From: Actinomycetota bacterium
GTDB taxonomy: Bacteria > Actinomycetota > Humimicrobiia > Humimicrobiales > Humimicrobiaceae
NCBI GenBank assembly: GCA_022865545.1
Contig: JALHTA010000319.1
Span: 1 to 8,091, forward strand
Length of the DNA stretch: 8,091 bases
Direction of reading: 5' to 3'
Part shown: piece by piece, positions 1-5,075 of the stretch
Layout of the letters: each line of letters starts with the position of its first letter
Position numbering within the stretch: the stretch's first letter is position 1
The notes under the pieces: generated by a model
Seen by the model: only the letters and a program-made list of their open reading frames with translations
Database searches by the model: none
What the model was told of the DNA's origin: nothing
Translations under genes and position numbers: made by a program

Positions 1-46
1 AGTTAGCTTTGAATGAGTTTATTTGAGTAGCTAATTCGATAATCTG

Positions 47-84
47 ATAGTAATATTTAGTTCTAAACGTGTTCAATGTCCCCA
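47..84 (-). repeat. Repeat E1 (38-bp direct repeat, recombinase-tail-like)
   Basis: This 38-bp stretch is repeated exactly at 5136-5173 in the same orientation. A weaker similarity continues to its left, where both copies carry taattc and ataat blocks before the perfect part. Read on the minus strand it encodes LGTLNTFRTKYYY, which resembles the WLATVRNVRT and WLARVAKFRT peptides of the other repeats here. To the right of base 84 the two copies are unrelated, and this copy lacks the leading W. It is probably a relic of the same kind of 3' end or attachment sequence. Confidence 0.75.
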
Positions 85-149
85 GAGGATATGCACAGTT
101 CAAACCGTAAATTCACCTGCTTTAACTTTTATGGTATATTTTAATAAAT

Positions 150-212
150 ATGAAGAAATTCTTAACAATTTTACTATTAATCTTTCTTGGTCCTTTGCTA
201 AAATTAGCTTGA
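150..212 (+). pseudogene. Orphan signal-peptide-like ORF (20 aa)
   Basis: An ATG opens a 20-codon frame reading MKKFLTILLLIFLGPLLKLA and then a TGA stop. Two lysines followed by a long leucine/isoleucine core are typical of an export signal, but no mature protein follows. There is no convincing ribosome binding site. It is most likely the leftover 5' end of a gene for an exported protein or lipoprotein, cut off when the downstream DUF2284 module was joined. A chance ORF in AT-rich DNA cannot be excluded. Confidence 0.3.
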
Positions 213-258
213 TAAAATGCTACCTATCTTGATTATAGAGTTATAAAGGAGAATATTT

Positions 259-801
259 GTGGAATCAGAAGAGAATTTAGTTAAAACTTGTATTGAAGCT
301 GGAGCATATAAAGCATTTGTAATCTCAACAGGTAAAATCCCTTTTGATGAAAGTTTTAGGAGTTATTGCGAGGCTAATTCTTGTGGAAATTATGGTAAAA
401 ATTATGCATGCCCACCCAATGTCGGTGGCAGTAAAGAATTAATTAAAAAAGCAAAAAGCTATAAAAAAGCACTGGTATTTCAAACAGTAACTCAAATTGA
501 GGACTCCTTTGATTTTGAGGGAATGAAAGAAGCGGCGCTTAAACATTCAAATATTGCAGATACAATTAATAAAGATATAAAAAAGCAATCTGATAATTAT
601 CTTCAACTAACAGCAGGTAAATGCTCAGTTTGTGAGGTTTGTGCTCTAATTGAAAATAAGCCCTGTAAATTTCCAGATAAAGCAATTTCATCTTTAGAGG
701 CATATTGCATGAATGTATCAATTTTAGCTGAGCTTTGTCATATGAAATATATTAATGGAAAAAATACTGTTACATATTTTGGGGCGTTTCTATTCAGTTA
801 A
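259..801 (+). CDS. DUF2284 family cysteine-rich metal-binding protein
   Basis: This 180-residue protein matches the DUF2284 family (predicted metal-binding proteins common in anaerobes and methanogens); the precise function is unknown. Visible hallmarks are C37-x4-C42-G-x-Y-G-K-x-Y-A-C51-P-P near the N-terminus. A second cluster follows: C122-x2-C125-x2-C128-x7-C136, then K-F-P-D-K-A-x-S-S-L-E-A-Y-C150. These cysteines probably bind an Fe-S cluster or zinc, and the protein has no membrane segment. The start is GTG, preceded by AAGGAG at 246-251 with a 7-base spacer, which is the best start available. A TTGATA box at 209-214 could be a -35 element, but no good -10 follows. The gene stands alone; its stop codon abuts repeat A, whose minus-strand reading frame ends at 798-800. 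The length fits the family, so it looks intact. Confidence 0.85.
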   Translation: MESEENLVKTCIEAGAYKAFVISTGKIPFDESFRSYCEANSCGNYGKNYACPPNVGGSKELIKKAKSYKKALVFQTVTQIEDSFDFEGMKEAALKHSNIADTINKDIKKQSDNYLQLTAGKCSVCEVCALIENKPCKFPDKAISSLEAYCMNVSILAELCHMKYINGKNTVTYFGAFLFS

Positions 802-878
802 AAACCCAATTCCGGTATAAAAATATCCCTATCTGAAGTCATTATTGCGGTTCTAACATTTCGTACAGTGGCCAGCCA
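798..878 (-). repeat. Repeat A (recombinase-tail repeat, class 1)
   Basis: The 39-base core (840-878) is nearly identical to 5723-5761 (B) and 7441-7479 (C), and similarity with C extends left to 798. On the minus strand it encodes WLATVRNVRTAIM, then TSDRDIFIPELGF and a stop at 798-800. Copy C encodes a near-identical tail despite base changes, which argues for coding origin. The right boundary is sharp: after ...GGCCAGCCA the flanks of all copies differ. The last bases overlap the stop of the DUF2284 gene on the other strand. Confidence 0.85.
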
Positions 879-1036
879 CTTTGTACTAATTGTCTCAGGA
901 ACAGAAAAAACCGGGCTCTACACCCACAACGGGGGCAATCCGCTCTCTAACAGCATAGCGCTTTGATTCTAAGTCTGAGCTCTTTATTTGTTTCTCTCTT
1001 TAATACGCACATAATGGAAAAACTGTTTCTATTTGT
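879..1036. other. Intergenic stretch with GC-rich patch
   Basis: I see no gene here that I can name. The segment around 905-960 is clearly richer in G and C than its surroundings. On the minus strand a short frame reads RIAPVVGVEPGFFCS and stops, which could be a decayed gene end. It has no tRNA fold or terminator that I can recognise. It separates repeat A from the RhuM promoter. Confidence 0.4.
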
Positions 1037-1065
1037 TTGACTAAGCAGTAAAGGATTCATATACT
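1037..1065 (+). promoter_or_regulatory. Sigma70-type promoter for the RhuM operon
   Basis: TTGACT at 1037-1042 and TATACT at 1060-1065 are separated by exactly 17 bases, a near-consensus -35/-10 pair. Transcription would start near 1072, about 27 bases before the ATG at 1099. Confidence 0.65.
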
Positions 1066-1098
1066 AAACACAGATATTGAAATATAAGGACATTTATT

Positions 1099-1182
1099 AT
1101 GTTTGATGAACAGTTGAAAGAAGAAGTCGAGCTCAATAAACGGATACTGGAAAATTTAAGCAAAACTGATTATGAAAAATAA
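1099..1182 (+). CDS. 27-aa leader ORF overlapping the RhuM gene
   Basis: ATG at 1099 opens 27 codons, MFDEQLKEEVELNKRILENL then SKTDYEK, preceded by ATAAGGA at 1084-1090. Its stop lies inside the RhuM start (ATGAAAAATAA, an 11-base overlap), so the two are probably translationally coupled. An in-frame TGA at 1078-1080 shows that it does not extend further upstream. RhuM genes are often embedded in type I restriction-modification loci next to hsdM, and the charged helical sequence resembles the last residues of some HsdM proteins. It may therefore be a re-started scrap of such a gene. That link is inference from weak similarity; it could equally be a plain leader peptide. Confidence 0.4.
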   Translation: MFDEQLKEEVELNKRILENLSKTDYEK

Positions 1183-2200
1183 GAAAATTCCTGACAACCA
1201 GGTAGTTTTTTACCAGTCTCCCGATGGAGCTATCCATCTAGAAGTAATGTATGCAGAAGAAAACATTTGGCTCAATCAAAATACAATGGGAGAGCTTTTT
1301 GCTTGTAGTACTGATAATATTTCCTTGCACCTCAAAAATATTTATCAAAACAAAGAACTGGATCAAAATGCAACTTCCGAGGATTTCTCGGTAGTTCAAA
1401 AAGAAGGAAATAGGCAGATAAAGAGAAAAATAAAATTTTATAGCCTTGAGGCAATTATTGCAGTTGGCTACAGGGTCAATTCTGACAGAGGTAGGGAGTT
1501 TCGCATTTGGGCAACTCAGATTTTGAAAAACTATATTCACAAGGGATATGCTCTTGATAGCGACAGAATGAAATATGGTTCGCGATTCAGCACCCGTTAC
1601 TTTGACGAATTATATGAAGAGATTAAGGATATCCGTACTAGCGAGCGGATGATTTATCAAAAAATTACTGATATTTACGCTACTTCTTTTGATTACTCTC
1701 CAAATGCCCCAGAAACCAAAGAGTTTTTTGCAGCTGTGCAGAATAAGTTGCATTTTGCCATTACAGGCAGGACAGCGGCGGAGATTGTTGCACAAAGAGC
1801 TGATAGTAAAAAGGATAAAATTGGGCTTAAAACCTGGCGAAAATCTCCAAAAGGGAAAATCATGCCTAGTGATGTTGCAATTGCCAAAAATTATTTAGAT
1901 AAAGAAGAATTAAAGCATTTGGATCGTATCGGCAATATGTATCTTGATCATGCTGAAATGCAAGCAGCAAGAGGAAATGTAATGAAAATGAAAGATTGGC
2001 AGAAAAAACTAGATGCATTTTTGAAGTTTAGTGAATATGAGATTTTAACCAATGCAGGCAATGTCTCTCATGAAGTTGCTAAAGAATTAGCCTCAGGAGA
2101 ATATGCAAAATATAAGCCTATTCAGGATAAAAATTACATTTCTGATTTTGATCGGGAAGTAAAAAAGTTATCAGCTGATGATAATAAAAAAGATAAGTAA
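1172..2200 (+). CDS. rhuM: RhuM family protein (virulence/defence-associated)
   Basis: This 342-residue protein belongs to the RhuM family (COG3943), named from a Salmonella pathogenicity island and often found beside type I restriction-modification genes. Its biochemical role is not established. The N-terminal third carries the characteristic sequence: VVFYQSPDGAIHLEV, then a winged-helix-like block ENIWLNQNTMGELFACST with a helix-turn-helix. Next comes KFYSLEAIIAVGYRVNSDRGREFRIWAT around residues 87-115. This part resembles the DNA-binding KilA-N/ANT-like region of phage antirepressors. The C-terminal half is helical and Fic-like-adjacent in the family (TSFDYSP, FFAAVQNKLHFAITGRTAAEIV). The length is full for the family and the frame is unbroken. 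It is probably transcribed from the promoter at 1037-1065 and coupled to the 27-aa ORF. A HigA stub follows directly, suggesting that the region past the stop is a breakpoint. Confidence 0.88.
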   Translation: MKNKKIPDNQVVFYQSPDGAIHLEVMYAEENIWLNQNTMGELFACSTDNISLHLKNIYQNKELDQNATSEDFSVVQKEGNRQIKRKIKFYSLEAIIAVGYRVNSDRGREFRIWATQILKNYIHKGYALDSDRMKYGSRFSTRYFDELYEEIKDIRTSERMIYQKITDIYATSFDYSPNAPETKEFFAAVQNKLHFAITGRTAAEIVAQRADSKKDKIGLKTWRKSPKGKIMPSDVAIAKNYLDKEELKHLDRIGNMYLDHAEMQAARGNVMKMKDWQKKLDAFLKFSEYEILTNAGNVSHEVAKELASGEYAKYKPIQDKNYISDFDREVKKLSADDNKKDK

Positions 2201-2205
2201 AATAG

Positions 2206-2358
2206 CAACACAACAAAACAGCTGATACCGCTCTAAGATTATCCAAATACTTTGGTAACTCTGCATATTTCTGGATGGGTATACAGGATGAATTTGACCT
2301 GAGAGAAGAAGCTGAAAGAATTGAAGCTGAATTAAATAGAATTCTAAAAGCTATTTGA
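2206..2358 (+). pseudogene. higA: C-terminal fragment of HigA-type antitoxin
   Basis: The frame from 2206 to the TGA at 2356-2358 reads QHNKTADTALRLSKYFGNSA then YFWMGIQDEFDLREEAERIE, ending LNRILKAI. The block TADTALRLSKYFG-x-S-A-x-FWM-x-I-Q-x-x-x-DL is the hallmark of the C-terminal half of HigA (XRE-family addiction-module antidotes, normally about 90-110 residues). The helix-turn-helix N-terminal half and any higB toxin are missing, and an in-frame TAG at 2203-2205 closes the frame upstream. It is therefore a dead remnant of a toxin-antitoxin pair. The 8-base word CAGCTGAT occurs at 2172-2179 in the end of the RhuM gene and again at 2219-2226 here, which might mark a deletion junction. 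Confidence 0.8.
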
Positions 2359-2426
2359 AACCGGTAAGACTGGTAAATAATTAAGTTTGTAATATCTTAA
2401 TTAAATTGATTAATTCATTCAGTAAT

Positions 2427-2457
2427 TGGTTCGAAATTTCGCAACCCGGGCCAGCCA
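2427..2457 (-). repeat. Repeat D1 (31-bp perfect direct repeat, left of hicAB)
   Basis: This 31-base sequence is identical to 3045-3075. It contains the perfect palindrome CGAAATTTCG flanked by GGTT and CAACC, so it is almost fully symmetric, and a CCCGGG palindrome. On the minus strand it encodes WLARVAKFRT, followed here by NY and a stop. It ends two bases from the hicA stop codon. The plus-strand right end is the same CCAGCCA boundary as in repeats A, B and C. Confidence 0.92.
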
Positions 2458-2458
2458 A

Positions 2459-2683
2459 TCAAATTAAATTCTCTAATTCTTTTTTACCTATTCCAGCACT
2501 TTTTAAAATTGCCAAACAAGTACCAACAGGTAAATCCTTTTTATGAAATGGCACTACAACTCTTATTTTTGTTTCTGGTAAATAATAAATCTGATGGCTG
2601 CCTTTAGTTCTATCCAGAATAAACCCTCTGGATTTAAGTATTTTAATAATCTTTTCAGGAGTTAAAGATGGCAAATTAGACAT
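2459..2683 (-). CDS. hicA: HicA family toxin (type II toxin-antitoxin)
   Basis: This 74-residue protein is a HicA mRNA interferase, which cleaves mRNA through a small double-stranded-RNA-binding-like fold and is neutralised by HicB. The family signature is visible: a helix SLTPEKIIKILKSRGF, then DRTKGSHQIYY with the catalytic histidine at residue 30, then VVVPFHKKDLPVGT and a final helix LAILKSAGIGKKELENLI. Its length is normal for the family. The ATG overlaps the hicB stop (TAATG, one base shared), indicating a two-gene operon with the antitoxin first. The stop lies two bases from repeat D1. It appears intact. Confidence 0.93.
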   Translation of the reverse strand: MSNLPSLTPEKIIKILKSRGFILDRTKGSHQIYYLPETKIRVVVPFHKKDLPVGTCLAILKSAGIGKKELENLI

Positions 2684-2910
2684 TAGGTCTTAACTGATAA
2701 AGTATATTCTAATGTATCTTCTTCAGATGGAATCTCTTCATTATGGGCTCTTAAGCTTTCAATATATAATTCTATTGCCTCTTTTGCTTTTTCTATAGAG
2801 TCATCAACATTGTTACCATAGGTGATGCAACCAGGCAATGATGGAACAGTTACAGTGAAACCACCTTCCGGTTCTTTCTTTAAAAGTATTTTAAAATTTA
2901 ATATTTTCAT
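2683..2910 (-). CDS. hicB: HicB family antitoxin (type II toxin-antitoxin)
   Basis: This 75-residue protein is a short HicB antitoxin that binds and blocks HicA. It shows the usual partial RNase-H-like fold: FKILLKKEPEGGFTVTVPSLPGC, then TYGNNVDDSIEKAKEAIELYIESL, with the PSLPGC and EA-x-x-A-IELY motifs. It has no separate ribbon-helix-helix or helix-turn-helix domain, so autoregulation, if any, must work through another surface. The gene precedes hicA and is translationally coupled to it. Only a weak GAG lies upstream of the ATG, but a good promoter sits at 2944-2972. The operon and its promoter lie entirely between the D1 and D2 repeats, so this unit could move as a self-contained cassette. 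Confidence 0.92.
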   Translation of the reverse strand: MKILNFKILLKKEPEGGFTVTVPSLPGCITYGNNVDDSIEKAKEAIELYIESLRAHNEEIPSEEDTLEYTLSVKT

Positions 2911-2943
2911 ATTTTACTCGCTAGAAATTATAATTACATAGAC

Positions 2944-2972
2944 ATTATATTTTTAATTTGATAATAAGTAAA
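2944..2972 (-). promoter_or_regulatory. Promoter of hicBA
   Basis: Read on the minus strand, TTTACT (2967-2972) and a consensus TATAAT (2944-2949) are separated by 17 bases. The predicted start of transcription is near 2937, giving a leader of about 27 bases before the hicB ATG. The promoter is inside the segment bracketed by repeats D1 and D2. Confidence 0.6.
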
Positions 2973-3036
2973 TTAGTAAAAAAATCATAATACTTAAAGA
3001 TTTATAAGATTAAATCTCTTATTTTTATTATAGTAT

Positions 3037-3431
3037 TCACAAAATGGTTCGAAATTTCGCAACCCGGGCCAGCCAGTTAGAACGATAATCCAAATCTACC
3101 AGTACATCAAAGGGTTTTTTCAAGGTATACTCTAGCTTTTTACCCCTAAGTTGTAAGTTCGAAAGTAAAAATTAATAAGTTGCCTTTTTTGTTCTACTTT
3201 AGAACTGTTAAATAATTCTGGTGCCTTAGAACATATATTTAATAAGGAAATAAGCGTCATTGAGTAGTTTTCATCTGCTTCGGTTAAGCTTTTTAATTTA
3301 TTACTTAATTCATACTGTTTTTCTTTTAATTCTATTGCTTTTTCATCGTATTCATCCTGAGTAATTCCCCACCATTTCTCAACAATCTCTCTCCATAGAC
3401 ATTCAGGCTTTATGCTTCTTCTGGGATAATA
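3037..3431 (-). pseudogene. C-terminal remnant of a large serine recombinase
   Basis: The minus strand encodes the distal part of a resolvase/invertase-type recombinase of the large serine class (normally about 500 residues). One frame reads WREIVEKWWGITQDEYDEKA, then ELKEKQYELSNKLKSLTEAD and SSKVEQKRQLINF, the typical coiled-coil/linker region. The continuation LLSNLQLRGKKLEYTLKKPF, then DVLVDLDYRSNWLARVAKFR and a TGA at 3037-3039, lies one frame away. Adding one A to the A5 run at 3167-3171 restores a single frame, so the gene is frameshifted or the run is miscalled. The catalytic N-terminal domain is absent: an in-frame TAA lies just upstream, and a PD40 fragment begins at 3442. The last residues are encoded by repeat D2. 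It is non-functional as it stands. Confidence 0.75.
3045..3075 (-). repeat. Repeat D2 (31-bp perfect direct repeat, right of hicAB)
   Basis: It is identical to D1 at 2427-2457, with a period of 618 bases. Here it is continuous with the coding sequence of the recombinase remnant (NWLARVAKFRTIL then stop), so the repeat corresponds to the 3' end of that gene. The central CGAAATTTCG palindrome would suit a serine-recombinase crossover site. D1 and D2 together bracket hicAB and its promoter. Confidence 0.92.
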
Positions 3432-3441
3432 TTAAGAAGGA

Positions 3442-3543
3442 CTATTTGGACCAGGAAGGTGCAGCATCAAGATAATCATTGTCTGTAAGCTGCATTACAC
3501 CTGAGCCGTCCGGATTATATCTCCCCGTCTCCGTCACGGTCGC
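3442..3543 (-). pseudogene. Fragment of a TolB/PD40-like beta-propeller repeat
   Basis: On the minus strand a short frame reads NPDGSGVMQLTDNDYLDAAP then SWSK and a stop at 3442-3444. This fits one PD40/WD40-like repeat of TolB-type propellers (usual form NADGSG-x-x-x-LT-x-x-x-x-x-x-x-PSWSPDG). Just upstream a different frame reads DRDGDGEIY, the usual preceding strand, so a few bases appear to have been lost between them. It is higher in GC than the surrounding DNA. Only about one repeat remains, so it is a relic inserted between the recombinase and SLOG fragments. Confidence 0.55.
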
Positions 3544-3972
3544 CGAGGGTGCTGATAGACTTGTTGTTAAAGTGGGTTTAGATAGTTTTAATGCAAAATT
3601 TATTATACCTCTGCCAATGGAGAAATCAGATTATTTAAAGGATTTTAAGACTAAAAAATCAAAGGAGGAGTTCTTAGGATTATTTAAAAAAGCAGAAAAG
3701 GTATTGGAGATTCCGATATCAAAATACCGAGATTATAGTTATAAAAAAGCCGGTATGTATATTTTAGAAAATTGTGATGTACTGGTGGCTGTCTGGGATG
3801 GTAAATCAGAACAAGGCATAGGAGGCACAGCTGATATCGTTAAAATTGCTAGAGAAAAAAAATACCCCTTGCCATAGTATATGCTGGTAATAGAAAGCCT
3901 GGAAGCAATAAGCATACAACACTAGGAAAAAAGCAAGGAAAAGTAACTTTTGAAAGATTTCCAAATAAATAA
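3542..3972 (+). pseudogene. Truncated SLOG/Rossmann-like protein gene, frameshifted
   Basis: The recognisable part starts at AEGADRLVVKVGLD, continues with FIIPLPMEKSDYLKDF, and has a distal motif DVLVAVWDGKSEQGIGGTAD typical of SLOG-superfamily (LOG-like Rossmann fold) proteins. These are predicted to bind or process nucleotide-type ligands, often in stress or defence contexts. The N-terminal strand and loop normally preceding AEGADR are replaced by foreign sequence derived from the PD40 fragment. An open frame continues to a TAG at 3875-3877, but the family sequence carries on one frame over as LAIVYAGNRKPGSNKHTTLG to a TAA at 3970-3972. One missing base in the A8 (3855-3862) or C4 (3865-3868) run explains this. 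The gene is therefore both 5'-truncated and shifted. The assignment to a specific subfamily is uncertain. Confidence 0.65.
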
Positions 3973-3987
3973 TGGAATAGGAAGGTT

Positions 3988-4146
3988 ATGACTAAATGTG
4001 ATATCTGTGGTAGAGGAGCGAGCCTGTTTTGTCTTAATTGTGGAACTTTCTATTGTATGTCATGTCATGCAAGGCTTGGAAAATTTGGTTTTTCAGTGGT
4101 AAATGCGGCAGATGTAGTGGAAAAGTTATTAAAAAACGTTAGATAA
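3988..4146 (+). CDS. Small zinc-finger protein, probably frameshifted
   Basis: ATG at 3988 follows AGGAAGG (3979-3985) and lies 15 bases after the SLOG fragment, as in an operon. The product begins MTKCDICGRGASLFCLNCGT then FYCMSCHARLGKFGF, with four CxxC/CxxxxC-type cysteine pairs typical of a treble-clef or B-box-like zinc finger. In the annotated frame it ends SVVNAADVVEKLLKNVR at 4144-4146. One frame over, the same DNA reads SGKCGRCSGKVIKKR and stops at 4140-4142, adding a fifth cysteine pair. I consider the latter the original end, with one T lost from the T5 run at 4089-4093. The function is unknown; a protein- or nucleic-acid-binding role is only a guess. Confidence 0.55.
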   Translation: MTKCDICGRGASLFCLNCGTFYCMSCHARLGKFGFSVVNAADVVEKLLKNVR

Positions 4147-4161
4147 TAATTCTAAATGAGA

Positions 4162-4365
4162 CTACCAGGATACATTTTTATCTTCCAGTTCTATAGTTAC
4201 TTTAAAACATTGGCCTGCAAGTGATTGAAGTTTTAATATCTCATTAGTATATTGCCTGCTTATATCAATTCGGATTCTTGCACCATCGCCCATACCATCT
4301 AATAAGATTGCAGACTGGAAGGGAGGGAGACTCCCTGTGAATGTTATCTTGTCTATCTTATCCAT
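4162..4365 (-). CDS. Small hypothetical protein (67 aa)
   Basis: The product has 67 residues beginning MDKIDKITFTGSLPPFQSAI and ending KVTIELEDKNVSW. The pattern ITF-x-GSLPP-x-QSAI followed by alternating strand and amphipathic helix segments looks like a compact, cytoplasmic alpha/beta protein. It resembles small accessory or phage proteins of unknown role, but I cannot name a family. There is no signal peptide or membrane segment, and no good ribosome binding site or promoter lies immediately upstream. A 33-codon ORF (4375-4476) ends ten bases before it on the same strand. The sequence is protein-like and not a shadow of another gene. Confidence 0.55.
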   Translation of the reverse strand: MDKIDKITFTGSLPPFQSAILLDGMGDGARIRIDISRQYTNEILKLQSLAGQCFKVTIELEDKNVSW

Positions 4366-4374
4366 GTGACTTTT

Positions 4375-4476
4375 TTAATCTAACTTGTCAAATATAAGAG
4401 AATACTGGCGCGGATTGTATTTTATAAGGTCTCTAGAAATTTTACCCCCTCTACCCCTATATCCCAAAACTAGCAT
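4375..4476 (-). CDS. Possible 33-aa ORF upstream of the 67-aa gene
   Basis: A minus-strand ATG at 4474-4476 opens MLVLGYRGRGGKISRDLIKY then NPRQYSLIFDKLD and stops at 4375-4377. The basic glycine-rich start and helical end are protein-like, and it runs in series with the 67-aa gene. However, the ribosome binding site is weak and I recognise no family. It may be a fragment of a longer gene or a chance frame. Confidence 0.25.
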   Translation of the reverse strand: MLVLGYRGRGGKISRDLIKYNPRQYSLIFDKLD

Positions 4477-4509
4477 CTTAATTTATATTCCGGTGTGGGA
4501 TATCTATAA

Positions 4510-4635
4510 ATGCCTTTAAAACGCGGTACATTGCCGTATAAGACGCGATCTGGTGAATTAATTACAGAACTTACAATTATATGTTTTGAAATATCATATA
4601 TTACATTTATGAGGCAGGAGATCAGGTCGACTTAA
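4510..4635 (+). CDS. Possible 41-aa ORF
   Basis: ATG at 4510 opens MPLKRGTLPYKTRSGELITE then LTICFEISYITFMRQEIRST. It follows a GC-rich GGTGTGGG that could act as a weak ribosome binding site. The frame converges on the DUF211 gene and stops two bases before that gene's end. I recognise no family, and it could be a gene fragment. Confidence 0.2.
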   Translation: MPLKRGTLPYKTRSGELITELTIICFEISYITFMRQEIRST

Positions 4636-4637
4636 AC

Positions 4638-4925
4638 CTAATCCTGTTGAGTGGTGACCTCCTCAATTAAACTGGTACCTACAGATATCTTGTCAAGACT
4701 ATGTATGGCGGCGCCATTTGTCTTGATTATTTCTTCTACCTTCTCATAATCTATAGAATCACCTTCACAGGTGATTTTTATATTCTCAACTTTATTGTCC
4801 ATTTCAATAAGTGACACATCCACTCCATCAACTCCATCCAGATCGGCAAGCTGTTTTGCTATATCCAGCATGTTGGGTGAATGTGGTTTTGAAACATCGA
4901 GTACCAGTCTTCTTATATTTGCCAA
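4638..4925 (-). CDS. DUF211 domain protein (TTG start)
   Basis: The product matches DUF211 (PF02680, COG1888), a small ferredoxin-like-fold family best known from archaea, of unknown function. It starts LANIRRLVLDVSKPHSPNML, continues DIAKQLADLDGVDGVDVSLI and KVENIKITCEGDSIDYEKVE, and ends with IHSLDKISVGTSLIEEV. The longer ATG reading at 4983-4985 would add 20 residues not seen in the family. I therefore choose TTG at 4923-4925, which gives 95 residues, the family's usual length, and has AGGAGA seven bases upstream. The motif IRR-LVLDVLKPH in other members matches well here. The gene appears intact and monocistronic. Confidence 0.85.
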   Translation of the reverse strand: MANIRRLVLDVSKPHSPNMLDIAKQLADLDGVDGVDVSLIEMDNKVENIKITCEGDSIDYEKVEEIIKTNGAAIHSLDKISVGTSLIEEVTTQQD

Positions 4926-4932
4926 TTTATTT

Positions 4933-4938
4933 TCTCCT
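4933..4938 (-). promoter_or_regulatory. Ribosome binding site fixing the DUF211 start
   Basis: Minus-strand AGGAGA lies seven bases before the TTG at 4923-4925. It supports the short form over the ATG start 60 bases further upstream, which lies before this site. Confidence 0.7.
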
Positions 4939-5075
4939 ATCGTGTTAATGTTGTTAATAATATCAGTGACAAAACTTATAGCCAATGATCGTCATGATCT
5001 TTTATCTTAATGAAAAACTTAATTAATACCTTGATACATTAAGTATATCTTATATGTCTTCAAAATATAAGCAAA

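Noticed and set aside
1238..1898. Several 60-100 aa frames overlapping the RhuM gene on both strands
   Set aside because: They lie wholly inside a full-length family member, have no ribosome binding sites and show no family resemblance.
2360..2375. Small hairpin ACCGGT-AAG-ACTGGT as a terminator
   Set aside because: The stem is only six pairs with a G-T wobble, and no T run follows.
2427..3075. D repeats as tRNA or tmRNA 3' ends (GGTTCGAA plus terminal CCA)
   Set aside because: The GGTTCGAA word resembles a T arm, but no acceptor stem, D arm or anticodon arm can be folded around it, and D2 is in frame with a recombinase.
3479..3877. 132-aa open frame starting at ATG or GTG near 3479
   Set aside because: The first 20 or so codons are antisense to a PD40 fragment. 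Family similarity starts only at AEGADR (3542) and continues past the stop in another frame, so this start and end are not real.
4638..4985. Longer DUF211 form starting at the ATG at 4983-4985
   Set aside because: The extra 20 residues are not part of the family, and the AGGAGA site lies between this ATG and the conserved TTG start.
4771..5010. 79-aa plus-strand frame opposite DUF211
   Set aside because: It is the antisense shadow of the DUF211 coding sequence and is rich in serine and isoleucine, as expected of such a shadow.
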